Shown here piece by piece: positions 1-8,484 of a DNA stretch of 64,000 bases; positions within the stretch are counted from its first letter, which is position 1, and each line of letters begins with the position of its first letter. The position numbers and the translations under genes were made by a program. The notes beneath the pieces were generated by a model. The model was given only the letters and a program-made list of their open reading frames with translations, had not been told where the DNA came from and did not search any database. Origin of the DNA: Azospirillaceae bacterium (GTDB taxonomy: Bacteria > Pseudomonadota > Alphaproteobacteria > Azospirillales > Azospirillaceae); contig JARLIO010000031.1 in NCBI GenBank assembly GCA_031291675.1, positions 1 to 64,000 of the forward strand. The letters run 5' to 3'.

Positions 1-48
1 AGGGTTCCGGGTCCGACTAACGAACGGGCTCGAACGCACCAAGAATGA

Positions 49-597
49 ACCGACCTCTGTGCCGACGACGCTCAGCCAAAATACACCAAACCCCCGCCCG
101 TTTCATTCTTCGCGGGTCGGAAGCCCCGGTGGGGGACTAACGGGACGCCTGCGGTCCTTCCGATGTTTCTCATCGGCGTGGGGACCGGCTTGCCGTGGGG
201 GCTTATGGACGGGCTCTCCGTCAGCGTGGTTCCCAAGGAACGCGCCGGTATGGCGACCGGCATTTTCGGCACGACACGGGTGGCGGGAGAAGGCGTCGCG
301 CTGGCAATCGTCAACGCCGTCCTTGCCGGCCTTGCCAAAAACCGTTTGACCGTTTTCGCCCCGCAAGGCGGCTTAGACGTCGGGCCGGTGGCCCAGAAGC
401 TCGCGATGGGCGACGTCCACGGAGCGGCGGCGCTGCTGCCCAACCTGGCGCTATACGAAATCCAAGAGAGCTATTCTGCGGCCTTTCAGCATTTGTGCGA
501 TGTGCTCATCGCGATAACGCTCGTCGCTGCGTTCATCATCTTCGCGTTGCTCCGAAGCGACGGAGCCACCGGCCGCCGCTCTGGCATCATGGCCTGA
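49..597 (+). pseudogene. 5'-truncated DHA2-family MFS transporter, C-terminal fragment
   Basis: The frame is open from just after a TGA at 46-48. From about base 130 it reads like the C-terminal quarter of a 14-TM drug:H+ antiporter (EmrB/QacA, DHA2). A hydrophobic segment starts at the ATG at 163, followed by a VPKERAGMATG loop typical of the penultimate loop in this family, then a final TM segment (LIAITLVAAFIIFALL). Intact relatives are about 450-500 residues and only about 150 are present. The first 16 codons after the stop do not look like transporter sequence, so the 5' part has been lost or replaced rather than simply cut by the window edge. A 9-bp inverted repeat (41-49 and 102-110) lies in the replaced segment. 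The family call is firm; calling it dead is an inference. Confidence 0.6.
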
Positions 598-701
598 GGT
601 GCGGACGATGCGTCGATCGCGCCGTGCGTCCGGCCGGCGCAGTGCTGGACGGGACAGAAGGAAGGCTTGCGATCGGTTTGCACCGTCCGATCGCAACCGG
701 A

Positions 702-1697
702 TTACTCGCCGAATTGCGCCGCCGGTCTCGCATCAGCGATCCGCTGATCGAGCAATCGGTCGTGGCGGGGCGATCTTCCGAGACCGTCGCAATGGTCCGC
801 GAAGGCAGGCTCCGCATTTGAACCCAGATGGTCTGCAAGCTGTCGCGCCAGCGGCGTCAGACTTTCCCGGTCGCGCGTGCAGAGGTGGAGATGACGGGTC
901 GCCCAGGCATCGGTCAGGGGGGTGATCCGGATCGGCAGGGTTCGGCGACAGCGCCGCGCCGCGTTTTCGGGCACGATGCCAAGGGCGACGCCGTGCGCGA
1001 CCATACGGCAAATCCCCTCGAAGGTGCGCACCCGTACCCGCAACCGCAGCGCCGTGCCGCTCTGTGCGGCGTACCCATCGATATGATCCTGTAACGCGCT
1101 GCCAGGGGACAGGCCGACAAAATCCCGGCGCAGGATGTCGGCGAGAGCGATGCGCCGGCGCGTCGCCAGTTCGTCGTTGCGCGACATCACCACGACGAGC
1201 CGGTCAATGGCGAAGGGGCGCAGTGTCAGCCCGGCTGCGTCGACCGCGTCGGAGATGATCCCGATCTCGGCCCGGTCGCGCGACACGGCCTTCACGATTT
1301 CGCTGCTGAGGCGTTCCTTCAGATCGATATCGACCTGGGGATGGGCCGCGAGAAAAGGGGCGAGCCGTTCGGGTAGGAACTCGGTCATGGCCGCGGTATT
1401 GGCCAGCAGCCGGATCGTGCCCCGGAGCCCTTTGGCATAACCCCCGAGTTCACCGTTCAACTGATCGACCTGACGCAGGATCAGCCGGGCATGGTGGGCC
1501 AGCGCGTCGCCGGCGGCGGTCGGGGCGACGCCCCGGCGATTGCGTGCCAGCAGGCGAACGCCGCACGCGGCCTCCATACCCCGCAGGCGCTCGCTCGCCG
1601 CGGCCAGCGACAGGCAGGCCGACGCGGCGCCGTGCGTGATGCTTCCGGCCTCAATGACGCACAGAAACAGACGGAAGTCGGTGAGATCAAAGCGCAT
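702..1697 (-). CDS. LysR-family transcriptional regulator
   Basis: This is a 331-residue LTTR. An N-terminal winged helix-turn-helix starts at MRFDLTDFRLFL, with the usual AAASERLRGMEAACGVRLLAR recognition region. The periplasmic-binding-like effector domain begins near residue 90 (LRGTIRLLANTAAMTEF). The ATG at 1697 is chosen because it gives the standard LTTR N-terminus; an in-frame ATG at 1748 would add 17 untypical residues. It is divergent from the TSUP exporter at 1821, so it probably controls that gene and itself from the 123-bp spacer. The inducer cannot be read from the sequence. Confidence 0.85.
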   Translation of the reverse strand: MRFDLTDFRLFLCVIEAGSITHGAASACLSLAAASERLRGMEAACGVRLLARNRRGVAPTAAGDALAHHARLILRQVDQLNGELGGYAKGLRGTIRLLANTAAMTEFLPERLAPFLAAHPQVDIDLKERLSSEIVKAVSRDRAEIGIISDAVDAAGLTLRPFAIDRLVVVMSRNDELATRRRIALADILRRDFVGLSPGSALQDHIDGYAAQSGTALRLRVRVRTFEGICRMVAHGVALGIVPENAARRCRRTLPIRITPLTDAWATRHLHLCTRDRESLTPLARQLADHLGSNAEPAFADHCDGLGRSPRHDRLLDQRIADARPAAQFGE

Positions 1698-1820
1698 GTC
1701 TCGGAGAATAGCACGAATTGAGCCTTCGGTTTGCACGAAGTCTGTCATTGGATCATCCGGCTTGTGGCGCGACGCCGGATCCCGGCAGATGCCGTGTGAC
1801 GATTGCAAAGGGATGTTGCC

Positions 1821-2588
1821 ATGAGCGTGTTCGCGTCATCATTTCCCGCCGGGTCCCTCGCCTGGGGTGCATCAATCTTCTTTCTGGCCGGCCTCGTCAA
1901 AGGCGTGACGGGCATGGGCCTGCCGACGGTTGCCATGGGGCTGCTCAGTACCATCGTGGCGCCCGTGGTCGCTGCGGGACTGATGCTGGTGCCGTCTTTT
2001 GTCACCAATGTCTGGCAACTGCTGGCAGGTCCGGGACTGGCGGTTCTGGCGCGTCGTTTGCGGCTGATGCTGGCGGGCATCGCCGTCGGCACGTTCGCGG
2101 GGGCGGCGATCCTGGCCAGGGGTCCCGCGCGCGGCGCCACCATGGCACTGGGAGGCGCGCTCATCCTTTATGCCGGCAGCACGCTGCTGGCGCGTCGCCC
2201 CGCGGTTCCGGTGAGGTCTGAACGCTGGTTGTCGCTCATCGTCGGGCTTGCGACCGGCGTCATCACCGGGGCGACCGGCGTTTTCGTGATCCCGGCGGTG
2301 CCGTATCTGCAGGCGTTGAACCTCGACCGCGACGGTTTGGTTCAGGCGTTGGGACTGTCGTTTACGGTTTCGACGGTGACGCTGGCTGCCGGGTTGTGGT
2401 GGCAGGGCGCATTCGTTGCCCATGATCTGGGGTGGTCGCTGCTTGCCGTGGCGCCGGCGCTTTTGGGCATGCGCGTCGGTCAGACGATCCGCCAGCGGGT
2501 CAGTCCCGCGACATTCCGGCGCTGGTTTCTGATTCTGTTGATGGGCCTTGGTGTCGAATTGGTGCTGCGGTCGCTCTCGGCGGCATGA
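1821..2588 (+). CDS. TSUP/TauE-SafE family membrane exporter
   Basis: This 255-residue integral membrane protein has about eight hydrophobic segments. It begins with the family signature FFLAGLVKGVTGMGLPTVAMGLL, and a second, related half starts near SLIVGLATGVITGATGVFVIPAVPYL. TSUP proteins move sulfite, sulfoacetate or other organic anions across the inner membrane. Start: the ATG at 1821 gives a compact N-terminus; an in-frame upstream ATG at 1803 adds six polar residues. It is paired head-to-head with a LysR gene, a common TauE arrangement. The substrate is unknown, and the sulfur island of this window is 28 kb away, so sulfur export is only a possibility. Confidence 0.8.
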   Translation: MSVFASSFPAGSLAWGASIFFLAGLVKGVTGMGLPTVAMGLLSTIVAPVVAAGLMLVPSFVTNVWQLLAGPGLAVLARRLRLMLAGIAVGTFAGAAILARGPARGATMALGGALILYAGSTLLARRPAVPVRSERWLSLIVGLATGVITGATGVFVIPAVPYLQALNLDRDGLVQALGLSFTVSTVTLAAGLWWQGAFVAHDLGWSLLAVAPALLGMRVGQTIRQRVSPATFRRWFLILLMGLGVELVLRSLSAA

Positions 2589-2625
2589 CCGCTTATGGTG
2601 CGGACTCTGCGGCGCCGAAATCCGG

Positions 2626-4152
2626 TCATGATTGACCCGGCGGGCGCAGCGCCTCCAGGATTTGTTTCAGCGTGGTGATGGCCGCTTCGATTTCGGCTTC
2701 CGGGGTTCCGGCATAGCCCAGGATCAGGCCCTGTGCCCCGTCCGGGCCGCGATAGCAGCGGGACAGCGGCGCGGTCCGGAGGCCTGCTCTGGCGGCGGCG
2801 GCGGCGACCACGACGTCGTCGAAGGCGGGTTCAAAATCCGGGGACGGTCGCGCGATCAGATGCATGCCGCCGGGATCGGGGGCGATGTCGAGCAGGCCGT
2901 GCAGGTGGCGGGCCGCCGCAGCGACCAGGGCCTGCTGCCGGCCAGCATAGAGCAGCCGGGTGCGGCGCAGATGCGCCGTCAGATGGCCATCGGCAATGAA
3001 GCGCGCCAGTGCGCCCTGGCCCAGCAGCGACGCGCCGGCCGGACTGCGGGCCCTCATGGCGTGGGCGGCGTCAACCAGGCTGGCGGGCAGGACCAGGAAA
3101 CTCAGGCGGAGCGAGGGGAACAGCAGCTTGGAGAAATTGCCCAGATAGCCGACGCGGCCGGAGCGATCCAGGGCGCGCAGCGGCGCCAGGGGGCGGCCCG
3201 AATAGCGATATTCGCCGTCGAAATCATCCTCGATGATCCAGCCCCCGGTTCTTTCGGCCCAGTCCAGCAGGGCGAGCCGTCGCGGCAGGCTCAACACCGT
3301 CCCCAGCGGGAACTGATGCGACGGGGTCACGATGGCCAGACGGGCATCCGGCGCCATCGCCAGGGCGGTTTCCATTGAGAAGCCGGACTCGTCGATCGCG
3401 ATCGGAACCGCTCGGACGCCGGCATCGGTCAGGGCCTGATCGATCCCGGCATAACCGGGCTCCTCGACCCACGCCGGCTCCCCGTCCGCGAGAACGATCC
3501 GGGCAAACAGCGAAACGCTTTCCCGCACACCCGCGGTAATGACGACGGTCTCGGGATCACAGACGAAGCCGCGCGCGGCGCCCAGGTAGGCGGCGATCGC
3601 CTGGCGCAGCCCCCCATGGCCGAAGGGAGGCGGTGCGCCCGCGTCCCGCCAGGAGGGATTGCGCCATTCCCGTTCCAGCAGCCGGGCCCACAGCGCGAAA
3701 GGAAACGCACGCCTGTCAGGCTGTCCCAGGGGAAACGCAATCGACCCCGCGTCGTCCGGGCCGGGCTCCGGGGCGTGGTCGCTCAGCACCGCCTGGGTTC
3801 GCGGCGGCAGCAACGGCGTCGTCACAAGTGTCGCTTGCCGGCGCTCCCGGATCATGCCCGGTGCCCGCAGCAGCGCGTCGGGTAGGTCCGGTGCGACGAA
3901 GACCCCGGAACCGGGCCGGGAAACCAGATAGCCCTCGGCGATCAAATGGTCGAGGGCTGTGAGCACCGTGCCCCGGGCACAGTCCAGCTCTTCGGCCAAC
4001 AGCCGGGACGAGGGCAGCCTGGTGCCCGCACCCAGTCTTTGTTCCAGAACCGCGCGACGCAGTTGCCCGACGATCTGCGCCTGCAGCGACGACGGCTGTG
4101 CCGCGTCGAGGACGATCCCCAACCTTGGTGTCTTGCGATGCCGTTGCGCCAT
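2626..4152 (-). CDS. MocR/PdxR-type GntR regulator with aminotransferase domain
   Basis: This 508-residue protein (counted from the ATG at 4152) has an N-terminal GntR winged helix (about residues 12-85, with QAQIVGQLRRAVLEQRLGAG and RLPSSRLLAEEL). The C-terminal domain is a fold-type I aminotransferase with IIEDDFDGEYRY (about 306-317) and a probable PLP-binding lysine in NFSKLLFPSLR (K342). Family members use PLP as cofactor or effector and usually act on a divergent neighbour, here a flavin-binding PPOX-family gene. An in-frame ATG at 4167 is an alternative start that would place a CTGG half-site inside the gene. Confidence 0.9.
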   Translation of the reverse strand: MAQRHRKTPRLGIVLDAAQPSSLQAQIVGQLRRAVLEQRLGAGTRLPSSRLLAEELDCARGTVLTALDHLIAEGYLVSRPGSGVFVAPDLPDALLRAPGMIRERRQATLVTTPLLPPRTQAVLSDHAPEPGPDDAGSIAFPLGQPDRRAFPFALWARLLEREWRNPSWRDAGAPPPFGHGGLRQAIAAYLGAARGFVCDPETVVITAGVRESVSLFARIVLADGEPAWVEEPGYAGIDQALTDAGVRAVPIAIDESGFSMETALAMAPDARLAIVTPSHQFPLGTVLSLPRRLALLDWAERTGGWIIEDDFDGEYRYSGRPLAPLRALDRSGRVGYLGNFSKLLFPSLRLSFLVLPASLVDAAHAMRARSPAGASLLGQGALARFIADGHLTAHLRRTRLLYAGRQQALVAAAARHLHGLLDIAPDPGGMHLIARPSPDFEPAFDDVVVAAAAARAGLRTAPLSRCYRGPDGAQGLILGYAGTPEAEIEAAITTLKQILEALRPPGQS

Positions 4153-4203
4153 AACTGGTCCATACATCTTTTGCCGAACTGGATCTTTATCCCGGGCCAG
4201 TTT
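4153..4203. promoter_or_regulatory. Candidate MocR operator with repeated AACTGG half-sites
   Basis: The divergent spacer contains AACTGG at 4153-4158 and again at 4177-4182 (24 bp apart, direct), plus an inverted copy CCAGTT at 4197-4202. MocR regulators typically bind direct repeats in the promoter they share with their target gene. The TauR subgroup uses a CTGGAC-type core, which this resembles. The role is inferred from position and repetition only. Confidence 0.4.
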
Positions 4204-4241
4204 ACCGCGAACCTGTCGTCCCAACCCCCTCATTCAGGACA

Positions 4242-5018
4242 ATGGCAGCAATGACGAGCGCAGACGGACGCGGTGCCGACACCTTTCCCAAGACACCGGT
4301 CAATCAGGTGAAGCGGGCCCCGGAGCGCGGGCACTATGACCGGGCGACGATCTACGCGATCCTGGACGCGGCGCTGGTGTGCCACATCGCCTATGTCATC
4401 GACGGACGCCCCTATTGCACGCCCACGGCCTTCTGGCGGGAAGGTGATCATCTTTACTGGCATGGCTCCTCGGCCAGCCGGATGATCCGCGCGCAGGGCC
4501 AGGGTCTTGATGTCTGCCTGACGGTGACGCATCTCGACGCCCTGGTGATGGCGCGTTCGGGCTTCCACCACTCGGTCAACTACCGGTCGGTGATGGCATT
4601 TGGCTGCGCCCACGTCGTCGAGGACACCGCGGAGAAGCTGCGGCTGATGGACCATTTCATCGACCGCCTTTATCCAGGCCGTTCGTCCCTGATCCGGCCG
4701 CCAAACCCGCCGGAAATCAAGGGGACAACCATGATCGGAATGGCAATCGAGACGGCCTCCGCGAAGATCCGCGACAAGCATGTTGCGGATGACGAGGAAG
4801 ACTATGCCGCCATCGCGGCCTGGACGGCGCTGTACCCGGTGACCCAGATCGTCGGCGCCGCCTCACCTTGTCCGCGCCAGGGTCCCGGTGTCACCCTGCC
4901 CGATGACATGGCCGATTTCGTGCCCGGCGCCCGCCTTGATGCGGTGATGGCCAAGACCTACCGGCGAACCTTCGGGTTGTCCGACGAGGCGGATGACGTA
5001 CCGGACACGCGGGGATGA
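4242..5018 (+). CDS. Pyridoxamine 5'-phosphate oxidase-family flavin-nucleotide-binding protein
   Basis: A split-barrel flavin-binding protein of 258 residues. The pattern RGHYDRATIYAILDAALVCHIAYVIDGRPYCTPTAFWREGDHLYWHGS is that of the PPOX-like family commonly found next to MocR genes; H and S residues in the WHGSSASRM stretch correspond to the FMN phosphate-binding region. Whether it oxidises a B6 vitamer or binds flavin/F420 for another reaction is not known. Start: ATGs at 4242 and 4251 are both in frame and neither has ideally spaced purines (AGGA at 4235). It is divergent from the MocR gene and is its likely target. Confidence 0.8.
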   Translation: MAAMTSADGRGADTFPKTPVNQVKRAPERGHYDRATIYAILDAALVCHIAYVIDGRPYCTPTAFWREGDHLYWHGSSASRMIRAQGQGLDVCLTVTHLDALVMARSGFHHSVNYRSVMAFGCAHVVEDTAEKLRLMDHFIDRLYPGRSSLIRPPNPPEIKGTTMIGMAIETASAKIRDKHVADDEEDYAAIAAWTALYPVTQIVGAASPCPRQGPGVTLPDDMADFVPGARLDAVMAKTYRRTFGLSDEADDVPDTRG

Positions 5019-5142
5019 CGCCGGGTCCCGACTGCACAGCGCGGCGCGCATGATCATCGAGACACAGGTCCCACCCGCCCGCTGACCGCCACGCCGCGTT
5101 CGCGCCGGTACGTTCATATCCTCGTGATGCCAAGCGACTTTC

Positions 5143-6792
5143 TTATTCTTGAGCCGGCGGCACGATCGCGGACGTTGTTTTCCCGGCCATGCTGAGGCCG
5201 CACACATACCCCATGGTCATGTGTGGGCCGATCGTGGTGCCGGCGCCAACTACCCGTGTGCCGATGGAATTGGCCATTGCGTTGCCGGCGGCGTAGAGGC
5301 CGGGGATCCGCTCTCCCGCGGTATCCAGAACTTGTCCCTCTGCGTCGGTTATCGGCCCGCCCTTGGTGCCGAGGATCGAGCGGTTGACGGGGATGGCGTA
5401 GAACGGCGCCCGTTCGATGGTGCCCAGCGCCGGATTGGCGGTAGCGCGGTCCGATCCGGCCCGGAACCGCTCCCACGGGGCTTCACCCCGGTGGAAATCG
5501 TCGTCACGTCCATTCTGAACGAATCCATTGTAGCGGGTCACTGTCGCCTCCAGGGCCTCGGGCGCAAGACCGATCGTCCGGGCGAGTTCCGTCAAGCTCC
5601 GCGCCCTGCGAACCCAATTGCGCGCCTTCAGGGCGTAGAAGGCAAACGGCAGCGAGCCCCACAGAAAGCGGCGGTCGCAGACAAGCCAAGCGGGCAGGTT
5701 GACCGGCTGGCCAGCGTCATCGCGCCGGTCGAGTGCGGCGCCGAGGTTGTAGTCGTACTCGCTGCAAAACCGTTCCGCCTGGCCGTTGACGACAATCGCG
5801 TTGGGCCCGACGTGCCAGGCGACCGGCATGCCATGGGCCCGCCCCTCGTATCGGACGGGTAGCGCCGGATGGATGTTGGCCTGGTCCATTTGATCGATCG
5901 CCGCCCCCACCGTCTCGGCAAGATCAAGCCCGCCGCCGGTGTTGGTGTCGGGCGTTGTCAGCCAGTCGGTGGGGCCCGGAAAATGGCGTTCGTAGCGTTG
6001 CCGGTTCCACTCGAAGCCGCCCGTGGCAATCAGCACGCCGCGTCGGGCCGTGATCGCGCGTCCATTCGCCAGCCGGACGCCGTCGACGCGTCCGCCCCGC
6101 CGGACCAATGCCGCGACGGTTTGTTCGGTACGCACCTCCACGCCATGTTCGAGACATCCGGCGATCAGCCCGGCCATCAGCGCCGAACCCTGGCCCCGTT
6201 CGCCGGTCAGCAGTCGTTTCAAAAGGGTCGGCCCGATCGCGAACGCTGAATAGAGGGGCCGTTTCCAGGGATTCGGCCAGAACATGTCATGATAGGTGAA
6301 GAGGTGGGGCAGCGTCGATGGTCGCAACCGACGGGCGAAGCGACCGGCAACCCGTTTCGCCAGCGCCAAGGGGGAGACCATGCGCCCGCGGGCCTTGGCG
6401 CCCGCAGCATCGACCGGATCGGGTTCCGGCGTCAGGGCGAAACGCAGCGGTGTCGTCCGCTCGACCAGACGCAACATGGGCCCGGCGTTGTCGGCCAGCG
6501 CCTTCCACAAGGGACGATGGCGGTTCGCCTTGGCCGGGCCGAGCGCCGCCTCGATATAAGCCAGCGCCTCCGCGGCGCTGTCATTGATACCGGCTTCAGC
6601 GGCCAGGTGATTGGCGGGCACCCACATGCCGGCCCCCGACATGGCACTGGTACCCCCGAGCAGATGGCTTTTCTCGAGCACCAGCACCGAAAGCCCCGCG
6701 TCGGCAGCGGTGAGGGCGCAGGTCATTCCGGCGGCTCCGGAGCCGATCACGATCGCGTCGAACACGTCCGCCGATGTCTTGTCCTCAGTCAT
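5143..6792 (-). CDS. FAD-dependent oxidoreductase, fumarate reductase/3-ketosteroid dehydrogenase type
   Basis: This 549-residue flavoprotein has an N-terminal dinucleotide-binding motif, DAIVIGSGAAGMTCALTAADAG, and the FAD-contacting GGTSAMSGAGMWVPAN stretch of the KstD/FrdA superfamily. The C-terminal GLYAAGNAMANSIGTRVVGAGTTIG segment closes the FAD site. Such enzymes desaturate or reduce carbon-carbon bonds beside a carbonyl. It is the last gene of the leftward operon that starts at 12831 and begins 13 bp after the enolase-superfamily gene. The ATG at 6792 is preferred over 6822, which would overlap that gene. The substrate is presumably an intermediate of the compound imported by the operon. 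Confidence 0.85.
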   Translation of the reverse strand: MTEDKTSADVFDAIVIGSGAAGMTCALTAADAGLSVLVLEKSHLLGGTSAMSGAGMWVPANHLAAEAGINDSAAEALAYIEAALGPAKANRHRPLWKALADNAGPMLRLVERTTPLRFALTPEPDPVDAAGAKARGRMVSPLALAKRVAGRFARRLRPSTLPHLFTYHDMFWPNPWKRPLYSAFAIGPTLLKRLLTGERGQGSALMAGLIAGCLEHGVEVRTEQTVAALVRRGGRVDGVRLANGRAITARRGVLIATGGFEWNRQRYERHFPGPTDWLTTPDTNTGGGLDLAETVGAAIDQMDQANIHPALPVRYEGRAHGMPVAWHVGPNAIVVNGQAERFCSEYDYNLGAALDRRDDAGQPVNLPAWLVCDRRFLWGSLPFAFYALKARNWVRRARSLTELARTIGLAPEALEATVTRYNGFVQNGRDDDFHRGEAPWERFRAGSDRATANPALGTIERAPFYAIPVNRSILGTKGGPITDAEGQVLDTAGERIPGLYAAGNAMANSIGTRVVGAGTTIGPHMTMGYVCGLSMAGKTTSAIVPPAQE

Positions 6793-6805
6793 TTTCAGGA
6801 CCTGC

Positions 6806-7909
6806 TCATTGTCGGATCGCAAACAGCGGCGCGCCGAGCGCCGCCTGATCGACGGTAATGCCGAGCCCCGGCGTCAACGATGGCAATCCGCCCCGCGCCC
6901 CGTACGGCCAGTCACCCTCAATGTAGGTTTCCTCGACATAGGCGGTGACGAACGAACCGGCGACAAGGAAACGCGCCGGGGTGCTCGCGGCAAGATGGGC
7001 GGAGGCGGCGGCGATGATTCCGCCACCCGACATATCCTCGATCGTCACGGGCCGGCCCCAGGCGACACAGCAGTCACGCGCCAGCGCCAGCGGCGCGATT
7101 CCGCCGAACCGGCTGAGTTTCAACATTGCGAGGTCAAAACCGTCGGCCGCGTGGGCACGGAAGACACTGGTGAGGCCGTCGAGGGACTCGTCGAGCACGA
7201 ACGGTCGCTCGGTGCGGCGGCGGACGGTCAGGTTATCCTCCAGTTCGCGGCACGGCTGCTCGATGATGAAGTTCAGATCGCGCGTGGCGTTGAGGAGATG
7301 CAACGCCTCGTGCGGATGATAGTTGGCGTTGGCGTCGACGATGATGCGGTCGAACAGTGGGGCGGTTTCCAGGCAGGCCTCGATCCGCCGCACGTCCTCC
7401 CGCCAATCGTTGCCGATCTTGACCTGGACCGTACGGAACCCGGCCTCGGCAAGCGCCCGGCACTGGTCGCGCATCGCCTCCGGCTCGTCCATCACCGCCA
7501 TTTTCAGCATGGGGAACTCGGCCTGATGGATGCCGCCGAGCAGCGTCGCCACCGGGACACCGGCGGCTTTGCCCGCGATGTCCCAGCAGGCAATGTCGAT
7601 CGCGGTCTTGGCGTATTGATGCCCCTTCAACGCCCGGTTCATCGCCTCGTGAACCACGGCGATCTGGCGCGGATCGACGCCGATCAGGCCGGGACCGATC
7701 TGGCGCAGGGACGCGAGCGCGCCCTCATGCAGGGCCACCATGTATTGCGGCGACGACGCGTGCTCGCCCCAGCCTTCGATCCCCTCGTCGGTATCGATCC
7801 GCACGACGGCACTGCGGAATTCGGTGAAGCGGCGTCCGCCGGCCAACTTGAAGCCGCCGTTGCGGACGGTGTAGGTGACGCCGAAAACCTCAAGTCCGAT
7901 GATCTTCAT
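6806..7909 (-). CDS. Enolase-superfamily (mandelate racemase/muconate lactonizing) enzyme
   Basis: 367 residues with the capping domain followed by the TIM barrel. Visible catalytic elements are K164 in VQVKIGN, metal ligands D192 (VDANANY), E217 (IIEQPC) and D240 (LDESLDG), and K264 in LKLSRFGG. The first lysine of the usual KxK pair is a glutamine (Q162), so one lysine on each face remains. This pattern and the IIAAASAH segment resemble the hydroxyproline-betaine 2-epimerase and cis-3-hydroxyproline dehydratase subgroup. The likely role is epimerising or dehydrating an imino-acid-like substrate. It has 15-bp spacing to the CMD gene upstream and 13 bp to the flavoprotein downstream. Subgroup assignment is moderate. 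Confidence 0.85.
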   Translation of the reverse strand: MKIIGLEVFGVTYTVRNGGFKLAGGRRFTEFRSAVVRIDTDEGIEGWGEHASSPQYMVALHEGALASLRQIGPGLIGVDPRQIAVVHEAMNRALKGHQYAKTAIDIACWDIAGKAAGVPVATLLGGIHQAEFPMLKMAVMDEPEAMRDQCRALAEAGFRTVQVKIGNDWREDVRRIEACLETAPLFDRIIVDANANYHPHEALHLLNATRDLNFIIEQPCRELEDNLTVRRRTERPFVLDESLDGLTSVFRAHAADGFDLAMLKLSRFGGIAPLALARDCCVAWGRPVTIEDMSGGGIIAAASAHLAASTPARFLVAGSFVTAYVEETYIEGDWPYGARGGLPSLTPGLGITVDQAALGAPLFAIRQ

Positions 7910-7924
7910 TCTGGTACCTTCCGA

Positions 7925-8470
7925 TCACTTCGCCGGTTCCGCGGCGCGATAGTCGTAGAGCTGGTCATCCAGCTCAACCTCAACGATGTCGTTGAACAGG
8001 TTGTTGGCAACCATCTGGCCGCCGAGGCCGACGATATCCACGAGCTGCTCGTTGGTGTAACGGGCTTTCAATGCTGTCCACAGCGCCGGATCGGGTTTCG
8101 CGCCGCCATGGGCGCGCGAAACCTGGTGTCCGAAATCGATCAGCTCCTGCTCTTCCGCGGTTGGCGCGTAGGTCTCTGGCCGCAGTCCCTCGTCGATCAG
8201 CAGGCGACGGAAATAGGTCGTGCAGATCAGGCACGCGTTGCCGCTGGAAATCGCGTGGCAGAACAGCCAGACGCCCCGCTTGCCGATCACCGGGATCAGC
8301 TTATTGTACAGGGTGTAGAATTCCATGTAGGTGTGGAAGACCGGTAGCGATTGGAGCAGGGTCTTCTTCATGTTGGTGATGCGGCCACGGGTTGCGATCT
8401 CGCCGTCATAGGCGGCGCGAACCGCTGGCGAAGCCGTCGCCGGGTCGATCATCGGGATGTGGGTGGTCAT
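7925..8470 (-). CDS. Carboxymuconolactone decarboxylase/AhpD-like protein
   Basis: A 181-residue all-helical AhpD-fold protein. It has the CLICTTYF motif, a CxxC redox pair, within NACLICTTYFRRLL, then the AEEQELIDFGHQVSRAHGG helix typical of the family. Members are either peroxidase partners or true decarboxylases, and the CxxC favours the redox type. The start ATG at 8470 has GGAG about 8 bases upstream. It lies 14 bp downstream of the DAO-type oxidase, which makes H2O2 if it is a true oxidase, so peroxide or radical defence for the pathway is one plausible role. Confidence 0.8.
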   Translation of the reverse strand: MTTHIPMIDPATASPAVRAAYDGEIATRGRITNMKKTLLQSLPVFHTYMEFYTLYNKLIPVIGKRGVWLFCHAISSGNACLICTTYFRRLLIDEGLRPETYAPTAEEQELIDFGHQVSRAHGGAKPDPALWTALKARYTNEQLVDIVGLGGQMVANNLFNDIVEVELDDQLYDYRAAEPAK

Positions 8471-8484
8471 AGCGTTTCTCCAAA

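Noticed and set aside
6611-8347. 578-codon plus-strand open frame across three operon genes
   Set aside because: It crosses the enolase-superfamily and CMD genes in antisense; the translation is typical of GC-rich shadow frames.
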